Positions 12,401 to 24,007 of a stretch of DNA of 64,000 nt are shown piece by piece. This stretch comes from Cercis canadensis (taxonomy: Eukaryota; Streptophyta; Magnoliopsida; Fabales; Fabaceae), in the NCBI GenBank assembly GCA_003255065.1, contig QAOA01007883.1:124001-188000 (forward strand). Reading direction: 5' to 3'. The translations under genes were made by a program, and so were the position numbers. The notes beneath the pieces are model-generated. The model was given only the letters and a program-made list of their open reading frames with translations. It was not told the origin of the DNA and ran no database searches. Every line of letters begins with the position of its first letter. The first letter of the stretch is position 1.

Positions 12401-15400
12401 AGTTGTTTGAATTTTCTGGTACATGTAATCCACTTTAATCAATCTGTTTTTAATTTCTTTCAACTTTAGCCGGCGATAGTTAACACTTCCAAAAGAAAAT
12501 GTAGTAACTTAAATGATGCAGTTGCTTCGAGTATAATCAAGGGGGGAGGGGAGGGCTAACTATGAGAGAATAATTATTCTATAATATGCCTAAATGTGCT
12601 TGCAGGGTTAACAAACATGAGTATTCCCGCCTGATTTATGACCAAAATTTCATTAAGGCCTTTAGCAGTTTTTTTTTTTTTTTTTTTTTTTTTTTTNTTT
12701 GGCTTAGGCCAAATTTTTTTTCTTGAAAATCATTTCTATCAAAACAAACGGAGGAGCATTTGGACTTTGGCTTTGGTTTTAGTATCAAGAGAAGAATCAG
12801 TTCTAATCTTTGGTATTGAATGAATTCCCTCTTCGCCTCCCTCCCTTCCCCCTCTTCCCTTTCTGCAGAACAATATTCATCCTTGCTGATTACTAGGTTT
12901 CATTGTTTAGTACATGTACATGGAGCTTGCAAAAGTTAGGTTTTAACCAAGTGTCATGTTAGTTGCCAGCCCATCCAGGAACTGGTAGAAGATCAAGGTA
13001 CACAAAGGTAAAAATCATTAAATCACTGGTTTGTAGCATTCTGTGGCCAACGTTCCAAAAAAAAAAAATCTCTTCTCCTTTTTGTTATGCCTGATAAATG
13101 TATATCTATTTTCTCTTTTAAGTTTCTGTTGCCAGTATCATCTTCAGCTAAGGAATTCTAGAGATGCACTGGAATATCTATCATGCAACTTTAAAAACAG
13201 TTTAAGATTTCATCCCATTTTGCCAAAGGGAGTTTTCAGATTTCTTGGCCGCTCTTTTTGACAGAAGAAATTGTGATTAGCAGGAAATCTTGTTTTTAGA
13301 AGATATTGAGGAATTGGGCGTGTACAGTTATTTTTCAAACTATAAGTCTATAAGTAAGTAATAAGAGATGATAAAGAGGGGTTTGAACTTGAAAACAGTC
13401 TCACCGTACCGGAATCTACAGGACGGTATTTTAGCATTTTAAACCCAACGACGATGCATTGTTGTTGGAGAAAGCAATGTAAAAGCATTAAAAAATCTGA
13501 GTCAAATTTAGGGTTAGTCGAATTCTTTTTATTTTTTTATTTTTGGTGATGAAAGGAGCAATGATATCATATGATTCTTCTTCCTTCCTGTTGTTTTTAC
13601 CCCTCTATCTCTATGCCTGTCTTGCCTGTTCCCTCACACACACTCCCAGAAAAGAAAAGGGATAAAGATGAAGAAACAAAAGTGGGAATCGGGAATATCA
13701 GCCGCGACAAGTAAGTGCAAAAAGCGAGTGTATCTTGGGATCGAACCCGGCAAGATTGCAAATATCGGGGGATAAATGGAAAAAAAAGGAGCGCAAAAGC
13801 CAACTCTCTACTCTTTATTGCTTGCTCTCCCCGAAGCAACACTAGTCAGTAAGCTGTTCCTTCTCTCCGGTGTGGGTGCGGCCATCATTTTTCTGTCATA
13901 GAATTAGACAGTGATTACCATTTACCAGCATGGGTCGGGCATTACTATACTAATGTTGTACCCGACCCGCTAGTCCCCATAGTTACTTTGTGTGTCTGGT
14001 CTCGTGGGACTGGGTTCCACATGGACAATGGTGTCATCACCATGGCAGTCTAATAATTCAGTTTGGTCCTCCCACTGAGGCTTTCCTCCAGTCTCTTAAA
14101 AGCACTTGTGCCTCTGAATTGATTATTCAACAACTACACTGTACGAAACCTTTCTTCTGTTGGGATTGGGGTTGGGTACCCCAACCCTCAAACCACTACT
14201 GTGCTTGTCGAGTCCATAAAGAGGGCTCTGATCCTTTGATTGAGACCCCTCTTCAGTTCTCACGCCCAGCCCCAAACAACGGTCACTATCCCTCTCAATT
14301 TCAACTCCACAAATAAAGTATTGTGCTTTCAACACTCCCTAATAAAATCTGATCACTGTATAATCAACAAGTTGCAGGTGCAAAGTTGCAATCAAATTTC
14401 CTATGATCACATCTGATTTTGTGCTTGAGTTGAGATCTGACTGCTACTTTTATAATTATCCTTCTATCAACTATCAAGGACGAAATAATCTTTGCCTTGT
14501 AGCATAGCTTAGCACATGTTGCTTCAATTATTTGTTTGACTACCTTGTGGACAAGGACTAAATATGTAAGACACTGTCATTCCTCATGTTCTCACATATT
14601 AGAGAAATTCTTAAGTGGATTTGATCTACTGCCTCCATATATGAACTAGCCAATAAAAATGTTATCATTTTTCCTATAACATGAAATGTCTATTCAATGG
14701 CGATTGGCCACCTAACAATATCTACAACGAAGAAAATAGTATTGTGCGGATTTCTAATTATCCGCTGGTATGATTTGTTGGCTTCGTACTGATAAGTCGA
14801 TTTTTAAGAGCACGTTTTCAGTTGATTGATATATGTTTCTAAATTCACTATTAGATTCCTAAGTTCCACCAAATTCACTATCGCAATACGTGTCAAATTT
14901 TTAAATCACATGAAAGGGATTAGGATCATCAAGGCTAAAACTTTTTGTCAATTGCTCAATTTTTAATTTAAAGCTTCAATTATATGACTGATCATTGACT
15001 CTGTGAACAGAAACATGTGACTGGTTTATGTTAAAAAATGTTTTATGTCAGTGGCATCCCTAATAAATTATCCAGAGGCAAGTGTTAAATCTCTGGTGGA
15101 TTGCTTTTGAGGGTGCGAATCTTCCATTCCTCTCCTTATGAGTTGCCTACAGCATGTTGAACTACGGAAAAGCATTTTCCCACTAGCTGTTCAATCATGA
15201 AAAGAAAATAAAGTTCAATTTATAGCCCAGACCAAATGAAGATTAGCATATAGTAGTTGAATAGTCAAGGTTTGGGGCACAGAGAAAGAAAGGAAGAAGA
15301 CAATATAAGACCAACTCCTATATCCTACAAAAGCATTTTTGAATCTTTCATAGCTTTGGATTTTTTTGGAAATGTACCCAGTTAGTGGGGTTCTTTTTGT

Positions 15401-16550
15401 CACCATACTGAAATCTTTTATAGTAATTTTTTTTTTTAATTTTAAAAGGATAAAAAAGAATATGATAGGGATTATGGGGACAGCAAATTTCCACCAGGTT
15501 GGGCTTTTAACGAAGACAAACAATGAATTTGGTTGCAAAAGGAGGGTGCAAACTCGCAGAAGATTATTGTTCACTGTTGAACAACTTCAAAATAAGTGCA
15601 TTATTTTGACTCTAGTGATTGGCTGTGTATGTCAGAGTCATTGGGATAGGTTTCGAGAGGTCCTTGTGTTTCTTGCTTTTACACAACCACGCAAATCCAA
15701 AACCTGTCTTTGGAATCGTAGTTTAACCGACTGACAAAACATGTCTTGTGGATTACACAAATAGCTTAGTATAATTTTACATGACATTTTAATGAAAGAT
15801 ATGGTTATAATGGCAGACTTGAATCAAATTACTCATCATTATGTTATAAGTAGTAGAATTGTGTGACATAATCCAAGGTATTTCTTTGAACAATTAAACT
15901 TCTCAACTCTCAACTAGTCATTCCATAAGTGGGCCAATCAAGTTGATGGAGAGTTTTGCCTTCACGCAAGCTGCTATAATTTTTTTTCTTTTTGTTTTTC
16001 ATTGCAACAATCAGTTGAATTTTGAAAGTCGAGCAATTTTTTAGGAGTTTCTCCGGAGATTAAAAGGGAGTTGAGAAGTACAACTTTTCTTTTCTATTTT
16101 AATTTTATTTTTCTGAAAAAAAATAAAAGATGTTCGCATGTAGATTATAGAATGTAGGCCCAACCACAGAGGGCTGAGAATTGATGTGCTGTATAACCCG
16201 ATCCATGATTTTTTTTTCCTCTCTTTTTTTTTTGAACCCGATCCATGATTTAGAGCATACACATATGTTAAAAACCAAAAAGTATTCGTAGGTCATGCTG
16301 TCTTTTTTTCCAAAAAAGAAAAGAGGGACTCCCATGTAATTATTCATGTCGAACAAGGAGTTGGAGAATTAAGCTGTCAAACAGCGTCAAAGCTTGTTCA
16401 AGTGTTTATTATTTTTTGTTATAAAACCAGAAAGCCAACTAATAGAGAAGCCATTCTTAGTTGGATATTACCTTGCAGCATCCGCAACCGCCTTCTTTCT
16501 CTCTCACACACACTCACTTTTCTCTGTGAATGTGTGTACGTGTGAGAGTG
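9441..16550. other. 7-kb gene-poor stretch
   Basis: I find no coding gene here. All longer open frames start at TTG/GTG or show no family resemblance. A GC-richer, C-rich island at about 9600-9900 could be the start of a divergent noncoding transcript from the ALG13 promoter side (inference only). A poly-T run at 12669-12700 contains one undetermined base (12697). A short perfect hairpin with arms GGGTCGGG and CCCGACCC spans 13932-13968. Promoter sequence for the HIPP gene lies at the right end. Confidence 0.5.
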
Positions 16551-16556
16551 TATAAA
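16551..16556 (+). promoter_or_regulatory. TATA box of the HIPP gene
   Basis: TATAAA lies 220 bp upstream of the ATG at 16776. It is followed by a CT-rich leader typical of plant 5' UTRs. The implied transcription start is near 16585. Confidence 0.5.
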
Positions 16557-16775
16557 CAGTACGGAAATTTGAGCAAGGAACAAAGCTAAAAGAGATAAGT
16601 GTCCTTTGCCCCCCAACCGCCTTTCACCACTCCAAAAAATCTTAAAAACACCTACTGTTCTCTCACTCTCTCAATTCTCCACTCTCAAAACTCAAACCTT
16701 GAAACCGACTCCTTCACTTCTCTGTCTCTATCTCTTTCTTTCTTTAAATTTCTCCCTGTTTCTGAACCAGAAACT

Positions 16776-18707
16776 ATGAGTAAACAAGACTTCATGAAAG
16801 TTCAGGTACACACTTCTGACCAATTTCATGTTTCATCTTCATTTAAGCTACTTGGGACACTCACTTTCTTTATTTGTCCCTCAACTCCTACTTCTTAACT
16901 TATACTAACCAATTTTGAACTTTCTTTTACCTCTTTTGTAGAGTTGTCTTCTCAAAGTGAATATCCACTGTGATGGCTGTGAGCAGAAAGTTAAGAAACT
17001 GTTGCAGAAAATCGATGGTACAAACTTAACTCAGTCATTAACTTTTTCGTTTATCCAATTCACCATAGATGTCAATTTTATTTTATTTTCTTTCTGCATT
17101 CACCCTATTTCGCAATCTTACTTTGTTACTTTTGTCCTTTGCCATTTATGGGTTAGATTATTATTTGCGATTTGTTTGTTTGTTTGTTTGTTGTTGTTAA
17201 TGTTTGTGCAATATGTGGTTGTTCAGGGGTGTATTCTGTGAGTATAGATGCAGAGCAAGGGAAGGTGCTAGTGGCAGGGCATGTGGATCCAGCTAAACTG
17301 ATAAAAAAACTCAAGGGGTCAGGTAAACATGCTGAGCTATGGGGTGGGCAGGCCCAGAGGGGCATGATGTACAATCAAAACGTTCCCAGTAACCAGTTTA
17401 AGAACCTGCAAATTGATAATGGAAAAGGGCGAAAGGACAATAAGTCTCACAAGGGTGGGGGAAAGGAGCAGCACCAGCACCAGCAGAAAGGAGGAGGTGG
17501 TCAACTGGCACAATTCCAAAATAAAGGGGTTAAAGATCTCAAGATGCCACCCAAGGACCAAAAATCTGTCAAGTTCAACTTGCCAGACGACGAATTTGAT
17601 GCAAGTGATGATGGTTTTGATGACTATGACGAGTTTGACGACGATTTTGATGATTATGACGACGAAGAGGAGGAAGAAGATTTTGGTCATGGTCATGGTC
17701 ATGGTCATGGCCATCAGCAGATGCATCATATGCCTAACAAGATGATGCCTATCATGGGTAATGGCCGTGGGCCACATGGGCCTGTTGGTATGATTAATGG
17801 GCCTGCCATGAGTAACAATAAAGGTAATGGTGGTGGGAGTGGGAGTGGGAGTGGGAGTGTGAATGCCAAGAAAGGTGATGTCATAGATCTGCCTATGCAC
17901 AAGAACGTGAGGGGCAAAGGTGGAATTAACGAGGTTAAAACTGGCAAAGAAGGAAAGAAAAGCAATGGCGGTGGGGATGGAGGTAAAAAAAACAAGGGAT
18001 CAGGAGGAGGAGGAGGAAAACAGAGTGGTGGCGGTGGTAATAAAAAGAATGCTAGAAGCGGTGTTGGCTTGCTTGGTCGGTTTCTAGGGTTTGGCAAAAA
18101 GAGCAAGAAAGGTGGAGGAGCAAACAGTGACAGCAATAGCAATAAGAATAAGAAAAATGGAAATGGTGGTGGGAGTGGAAATAACAAAAGCAAGGAAGGA
18201 AAGAAAAGTGGAGGGAAATTAGAGGGCCACGATATGAAGATGAATAAAATGAACGATGATGATTTTGATTTTGATATCCCTCATCATGGCAAAGGTGGCA
18301 AGGGCGGCAAAGGTGGAAATGGCAATGGTAACGTGGGCCAGAAGGGCCCAATGGGTAATAATTTCCCAATGGAGCAAATGAGGAATATTCCGGCAGTGCA
18401 GGGACTACCGGCAACGGCGGCGATGAACGGTGGGTATTATCAAGGGATGCAAATGCAACCTCCTCCATATAATCAGCAGCAGCAGCAGCAGCAGCAGTAC
18501 ATGGCTATGATGAATATGATGCATCAACAACAACAGCAGGCAAATATGAACAATATGTATCCACCCAATCCAATGATGTATGGGAGACCACAACCACATC
18601 CGTCTATGAATTACATGCCGCCGCCGCCGATGCCGTCACATCCTATGGCCGATCCAATTACACACGTTTTTAGTGATGAGAATACTGAGAGCTGCACTAT
18701 CATGTAA
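16776..18707 (+). CDS. Heavy-metal-associated isoprenylated plant protein (HIPP32/33/34-like)
   Basis: Exons 16776-16805, 16942-17017 and 17227-18707 total 1587 bp, or 528 residues. The tiny first exon encodes ten residues. An open frame that runs into intron 2 from about 17172 is not the true start. The HMA fold occupies about residues 10-70, with the metal-binding pair Cys20 and Cys23 in CDGC. After it come a Lys/Gly-rich linker, an Asp/Glu block near residues 155-187, a Gly-His repeat at about 188-198, Gly/Ser/Lys-rich and Asn-rich tracts, a poly-Gln run near 450-460, and a Met/Pro-rich tail. The last four residues, CTIM, form a CaaX box, so farnesylation and membrane or nuclear targeting are expected. 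HIPPs bind metals and act in metal homeostasis and stress. It sits just upstream of SPC22, as I recall for Arabidopsis HIPP32. Confidence 0.93.
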
Positions 18708-20133
18708 TTGTAAATTAACATGTTTGTTTCGGTTATTTCTGCCTTTCTAGTTTAGCTTAGGGGTAGTATTATTATTATTATTGAGGAAGTTCAGTTTTGG
18801 TGTGGTTTTGTCCTGCGTGAAAAACTTAAAAACGGCATGGATTGGCAGGCACCAACAGGAACTCACATGGTGTTCCTGAAATTCTGCAATGGATTTACTA
18901 TAGTCTAGAATCTGTGGGCTGTATTAATGGCCAAAAATGGGCCTTTCGCACTACATGTGGTGACAATATTAAATACTGCAGAGTACAATATGACTACGCC
19001 CACTATCAATTATTAGTATTATAAATAATAGATACCTGTGACTCCTTTGAGCAGCTTTTGTTGTCTTCGTATGTGTTTTATTCACCATTGTCGTTTTCTG
19101 GTATCTGATAAAACTCAAAAGGGTTAAATGGTTATTACTTCTGATGCTCAATTCTCTATCTCTCGATCGAAATGGGATGCTCCATTCTCTGTTCGAATGT
19201 ATGCTATGCTACCCAATCTATTGGAATTTGACGCCTATTGCTTCGGATTAGATTTTAGGAGATTTTCTAAAATCTAAAGACATACGAAATTAACTAATCT
19301 TCTTATTGAGTAGAGCCTGTTAACTTCCCTTCTTAACCTTTCATATTCCTCTGCATCCTTTAACAATGATTCCGCAGAAATAACTTCAAAAGCTATGCTT
19401 TTAACCCTTTAGCCACCCTGACTTAGGCCTCCCAAGAAAGAAAAAATAAAATAAAATTGCGTAGGGACAACCTGATAAGTTATAAATAAGTAAGAACCTC
19501 AACTAATGTGGCGCTGAGCTATCAAGTGGGAATAGGTTATCCATCTGTGTTTCGTTGGAATGTCCAAGAAATGCTTCGAGGTTAGGTTGCCTTTCAGACA
19601 TGATTGAAATTAAAATTATGTTTAGTACAATCGTAGAGATTATGATTTCAGACATGATTGATTACAAAAGCATATGGTGTGGAAGGCCAATGATATATGG
19701 AGCACGTAAAGTATTGGCTTTCTCGTTAAACCAAAAAAACAAAGGAAAAGAAAAAGAAAAAGAAAGAACAAATGAAAAAAGAGGAAAAAAAGAAACAATT
19801 AAGAAAATGAGACCAAAAGAGAATACACACAGTATGCTGTCACGCTTTATCTGGTTTTCAAATCCATCTTTGAAGTTTAAACATCCAATCATGTGTTGTA
19901 GCTTGAAACAAAAAGCGCTTTTTTTTTTTTTTGGTTGGTTACTGAAAATTCAATAAAAAGAAAAGGCATTGTTATTCTATTTAATTTATGCCAGTTGCAG
20001 TCTCTTTTGCGAATGCCATTTGTAGTCTGCTTCTTGCCTCAATTGTTCTTCTCTCATTGAGGCCCGAAGCTACAAGGCCACAGGTTTTGTTGGCTGGAGT
20101 AACTGGGCTTCGATTACTCACAATGGACTCTAG
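18708..20133. other. HIPP 3' UTR and intergenic sequence
   Basis: The first few hundred bases, including an ATT microsatellite near 18770, are likely 3' UTR. No further gene is supported. An open frame near 19555 begins at TTG and is Lys/Glu-rich low-complexity sequence. Confidence 0.5.
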
Positions 20134-20604
20134 GGGTTTGTTTGGGAGTTTTTTTGGTGGGGAGAGGAGAGGAGAGGAGTGGAAATGGAAGGAAAGGAAG
20201 GGAAAGGGAAGATAGGGGTTTTCCTCTCCTTTGTTTGGATGATTAAAATGAGCAAAAGGAAAGGAAAGGAAATGAAAGAAATAAAAATTTACAATTTTAC
20301 AAATTTATCCTTTATTTATAAAATAAATATATTCAATATAAAATTTAATAATGTTATCTAAATAGTGTTTGAAATTTTTTTTGAAGAAATAAATAGAGGT
20401 ATAATAGTAAACTACTCTTTTTTCTCTCCAAACCCTCTAAATTGGGGGAACACAAAGGTGATGCAAAAAAGGAATGCAAGGGTTTGAGATTACCCCTTGA
20501 TTTCCTTTCCTTTTTTAATCTTGAACTCCCAAACAAGGGGAAGGACACATTTACTCCTTTCCTTTCCTCTCCTTTCCCCCCAAATTTAACTCCCAAACAA
20601 ACCC
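20134..20604. mobile_element. PIF/Harbinger (Tourist-like) MITE, 471 bp
   Basis: Perfect terminal inverted repeats GGGTTTGTTTGGGAG and CTCCCAAACAAACCC are flanked on both sides by the 3-bp direct repeat TAG (20131-20133 and 20605-20607). The inverted purine-rich and pyrimidine-rich arms (GGAAAGG-type on the left, CCTTTCC-type on the right) pair beyond the ends. A 3-bp target duplication and a GGG(N)TTGTTTGG terminus fit PIF/Harbinger MITEs, although TAG is not the usual TAA/TTA. There is no coding capacity. Confidence 0.8.
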
Positions 20605-21291
20605 TAGATGTTCAACTCTCCAGCCACACCGAAGGCCAAATTCGAGAAACAAAGAGTTGGGCTTCCCATGCCCTTTCCAGGCCCATACTCCTATTGCAAA
20701 TTGTTAAAAAGAAAACAAAAAAGAGAGAGAGCGAAGTGGTCCTCGTCCCTAATGGGTGGCCCCATAAGCCAGGAGTCTTCGATAGCGGCCACTGTTCGGT
20801 CAGGCTAGGTGTTCAAATCAAACTGTGTTTTGGATCCTTCCATCCAAAACGGTGTCATTTTGATTTCTCATATATTAATTGAAAGAATAAGAATGCGAGA
20901 GAACTAGGTGAGCAGCAAGGAAAGAATAGTAGAAACCAGTTACAGGGAGAGGGGCAGTGGAGCAAGAATCCGAGAGAAGTCAGTTACAACTTACAAGCAC
21001 ATGCAGCAGCATGCAGGAACTCCACACGGCTCCTATTCAAAACTGCATGGCAACTTAAGCTGCCAGGTACCCCTCCCTCACACACTTGCACTCACCAAAT
21101 TAACCTTTGTTTTCTTACCAACGCAACGTTTATCTCATCTCCGGCCTTGGCCGACGACTTTACCACCTACAAACAAACAAATTAATATTAACTGGGAACT
21201 GTGCATTGCACACCCCCTGTATCACGATTCACGAACAATGCCAAATCCTTAAACTGTCTTTATTGCAATTCCCATTCTCTCCTTTCCTTTG
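20605..21291. other. Promoter-side intergenic region of the 7S-globulin-like gene
   Basis: No gene was recognised. The open frame running from within the MITE to about 20882 has no family resemblance. CT-rich sequence precedes the TATA box at 21292. Confidence 0.45.
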
Positions 21292-21298
21292 TATAAAA
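21292..21298 (+). promoter_or_regulatory. TATA box
   Basis: TATAAAA lies 79 bp upstream of the ATG at 21371, a normal spacing for a short plant leader. Confidence 0.6.
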
Positions 21299-21370
21299 CT
21301 TGAGGCATTATGTGCTTCCCTTTAACCATTGCTATCTCCATAGCCCATCAAGCTCTCTCTTTTTTCATCA

Positions 21371-22675
21371 ATGGCTTCCAATTCCAATATCCTTCATTTC
21401 CCCTTCATCTTCCTGTCTCTGTTATGCACTTTCCTTGGCTCATCTGAGTCCCAATCCACTTCCAAACCAAATCTCCTGGTTTTACCTGTCCAAAAAGATG
21501 CTTCTACGGGTCTTCACTGGGCTTATGTCCACAAGAGAACTCCTCTAGTGCAGCTCCCAGTCCTTGTGGACCTCACTGGCAAATTCTTGTGGCTTAACTG
21601 TGAGAGGAACTACTTATCCTCAACCTACAAAGCTCCTTTTTGCCACTCAACCCAGTGCTCTATAGCTAACGCCCACTATTGCCGCACTTGCTCCTCCGCC
21701 TCTAGACCCGGTTGCCATAACAACACCTGTTCCCTCATCTCACTCAATCCCGTCACTCAACAAGCCGGCATGGGTGAGCTTGCACAAGATGTGCTCGCAA
21801 TTAATCAAGCCACTACTACTCATTCTCGTGCCTTCAAATCCAAACTGGGCCCAATGATGACAATCCCACAATTCCTCTTTGCTTGTGCACCTTCCTTCCT
21901 ACTCCAAAAGGGCTTACCCAAAAACCTTCAAGGAGTCGCTGGACTTGGCCACGCACCCATTGCTCTACCAACCCAACTTGCTTCCCACTTTGGGTTAAAA
22001 CGCAAATTCACCATCTGCCTCTCTAGCTATCCCTATTCTAAATCAACTGGGGCTGTGCTATTCGGGGATGTACCACATAACTTGCTTCCTGGCATTGATA
22101 TTTCTCGTGATTTGGTAGACACCCCATTAGCCATTAGCCCACAAGGAGAGTATTTCATACAGGTTACTTCAATTAAAATTAACAAGCAATCTGTTCCAAC
22201 ATTGATCCCATCTCTTTCACCAGTTAACAAACGGCGTCTTGGAGGAGCAATGATTAGTACCACATCTCCTTACACAGTTCTCCACCGCACAATTTTTGCT
22301 GCTGTTACTCAAGTTTTGGCTAATCAACTTCCGAAGGGAGCCCAGGTGAAGGCTGTGTCACCGTTTGGGTTATGTTTCGACGCCAAAAGAATCACAAGCA
22401 CAAATAGCATTGATCTTGTATTGGACAAGCCTAATGTGGTTTGGAGAATCTCTGGGGAAAACTTAATGGAAGAGGCAAGGCCAGGGGTTGCATGTTTGGG
22501 GTTTGTGGATGGAGGGTTTAATCCGAGAGCTGCAATTGTGATAGGGGCACACCAATTGCAAGACAACCTCGTGAGGTTTGATCTGGCCAGGTCGAGGCTT
22601 GGATTTAGCTCTTCCTTGCTCATGCGCGGTACTAATTGTGCCAACTTCAACTTCACCACCATCAACACTCCATAG
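21371..22675 (+). CDS. Basic 7S globulin / xylanase-inhibitor (EDGP)-type aspartic protease-like protein
   Basis: An intronless frame of 434 residues. A signal peptide of about 26 residues (hydrophobic ILHFPFIFLSLLCTFLG) implies secretion to the apoplast. The fold is a pepsin-like two-lobe protein with many cysteines between residues about 75 and 120. The first active-site loop is DLTG, where active enzymes have DTGS. The second is ISTTSPYT, in which the catalytic Asp of DSGT is absent. The protein should therefore be proteolytically inactive, as are soybean basic 7S globulin, carrot EDGP and wheat TAXI. Those relatives bind microbial glycoside hydrolases or peptide ligands. Its exact partner cannot be told from sequence. 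The next gene, SPC22, starts 1.3 kb downstream on the same strand. Confidence 0.9.
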   Translation: MASNSNILHFPFIFLSLLCTFLGSSESQSTSKPNLLVLPVQKDASTGLHWAYVHKRTPLVQLPVLVDLTGKFLWLNCERNYLSSTYKAPFCHSTQCSIANAHYCRTCSSASRPGCHNNTCSLISLNPVTQQAGMGELAQDVLAINQATTTHSRAFKSKLGPMMTIPQFLFACAPSFLLQKGLPKNLQGVAGLGHAPIALPTQLASHFGLKRKFTICLSSYPYSKSTGAVLFGDVPHNLLPGIDISRDLVDTPLAISPQGEYFIQVTSIKINKQSVPTLIPSLSPVNKRRLGGAMISTTSPYTVLHRTIFAAVTQVLANQLPKGAQVKAVSPFGLCFDAKRITSTNSIDLVLDKPNVVWRISGENLMEEARPGVACLGFVDGGFNPRAAIVIGAHQLQDNLVRFDLARSRLGFSSSLLMRGTNCANFNFTTINTP

Positions 22676-22747
22676 AGTGATTGAGATCCAGAAACTTTTC
22701 TTTATCAACCATGATGTTTATTAAGCATCTACTTATTGCACTTAAAA

Positions 22748-22753
22748 AATAAA
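22748..22753 (+). terminator. Polyadenylation signal
   Basis: AATAAA lies 73 bp after the stop codon of the 7S-globulin-like gene, a plausible near-upstream poly(A) signal. Confidence 0.45.
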
Positions 22754-24007
22754 GGTGAAGTAAATAAAACGTAATTTGTCTTGTGAAATATCCTATGTAT
22801 GTTTACTCATTGGGAATTAATTCACTTTACATAGTGCACGGAATAAACACTTAAAAATTTAAAACTAGAATTAGAAACGGAACAAGTTGCAGCGTATGGG
22901 CTATGGTGCACTGTCAAAACGTAGTGTATTTAATTGCTCAAGGGAATTTTGGAAAGAATATTACTTACTAATTAAATACTATTTGTCATTGAATTTCTTA
23001 AAACTTTTCTTCAGTTGAATGACAAATATTGTTATTGGTCCACACCATATGAAATTTTCATTTTATTTTCACCTACACAAGATTATCAACGGCAATCTTC
23101 TAATTGGGCCGTTTTTTCTTTTTCCTCTAAAATTTGTTGTCAACTTGTGATCCTCCATTATCAGGTAAAGACTTTGACTTTGTAGATGTGGGTCTTTTTA
23201 AGTGATCTTTTATAGTCCGGAAAAGTTCTACTGGTTTCCGTGCACTCTATTTTTCTTTTTTTCCCTTTTATATACTGATGAGCATACATTTAAGATTTCG
23301 CACCCTACAAAATTTTAAAAAAGGAAACCACCATTTCGTGAAACCCATAGGTTAAAAGACCCCAAATCTAAGTTTCTAAATATTTACATCACTATATATT
23401 GCCAAAGGTAATTATTTCAAAACTTACAAAAAAGAAAAAAAAAATACTATGATTAAATCGTTAAGGTGTTGAAAGTTAGTTTTGCAAACTAGCTTGTGAC
23501 AATAAAATTCAATTTTAAAAAATACTTATTTTTCATATATAATTTTTTCCTTTTACCAATTTTCATTTTTTTTTCAACTTTGTATATATATATATATATT
23601 TTTTTTATGTGTTCAACTTTGTATTAAAGCATATTAGTTATCGATATTAGCATCTACATCTGACACATAATGTAATAGAAAAGAAAACGAGAAAAATAAT
23701 TTTAAAAATTAAAATTACATGATAGTGGAGTTTTATAATCAATATTTAAAGAAATAATCTTAAAATTATGGTTATGAACTTTGATTAAGTTATTAAGAAA
23801 TAAAATAAAATAGAAAAGAAAAGAAAAGAGGAGGGCAATCGGCGAACACCAAAATTTTAATTTACTCAGAAAAGCTCCGTTGGCGTGACCCCACCAGCAG
23901 CAGGAGTGTAACGTTCTCTACTTACCATTACCAGCAGACTGTTTCCTCCAAAATCGGCCATTTTCTTTCATCGATCGGAGCAGGCGCATTAGCTGAAGAA
24001 CCCAAAA
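22754..24007. other. Intergenic, AT-rich
   Basis: No gene is seen. A TA microsatellite lies near 23583-23600. The GC-richer segment at about 23880-24000 is the probable SPC22 promoter and leader. Confidence 0.5.

Noticed and set aside
13678-13845. tRNA-like B box (GGTTCGATCCC on the minus strand)
   Set aside because: No matching A box, anticodon arm or pairing acceptor stem at the right distance on either side.
13990-14316. 108-codon open frame, plus strand
   Set aside because: Begins at GTG, shows no family motif and has no promoter-like context.
15372-15734. 121-codon ATG frame, plus strand
   Set aside because: No recognisable domain, poly-T-rich start and AT-rich intergenic composition.
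17172-17226. Upstream extension of HIPP exon 3 as the protein start
   Set aside because: It is intron sequence; exons 16776-16805 and 16942-17017 supply the CDGC half of the HMA domain in the correct phase.
17337-18599. Several long frames antisense to and in other frames of the HIPP exon 3
   Set aside because: They arise from the GGT/GAT/CAT-rich repeats of the HIPP coding sequence and have low-complexity Pro/Leu or His/Thr compositions.
19555-19956. 133-codon frame, plus strand
   Set aside because: Begins at TTG and is largely Lys/Glu low-complexity sequence.
20442-20882. 146-codon frame crossing the right end of the Harbinger MITE
   Set aside because: Straddles the element boundary and resembles no protein family.
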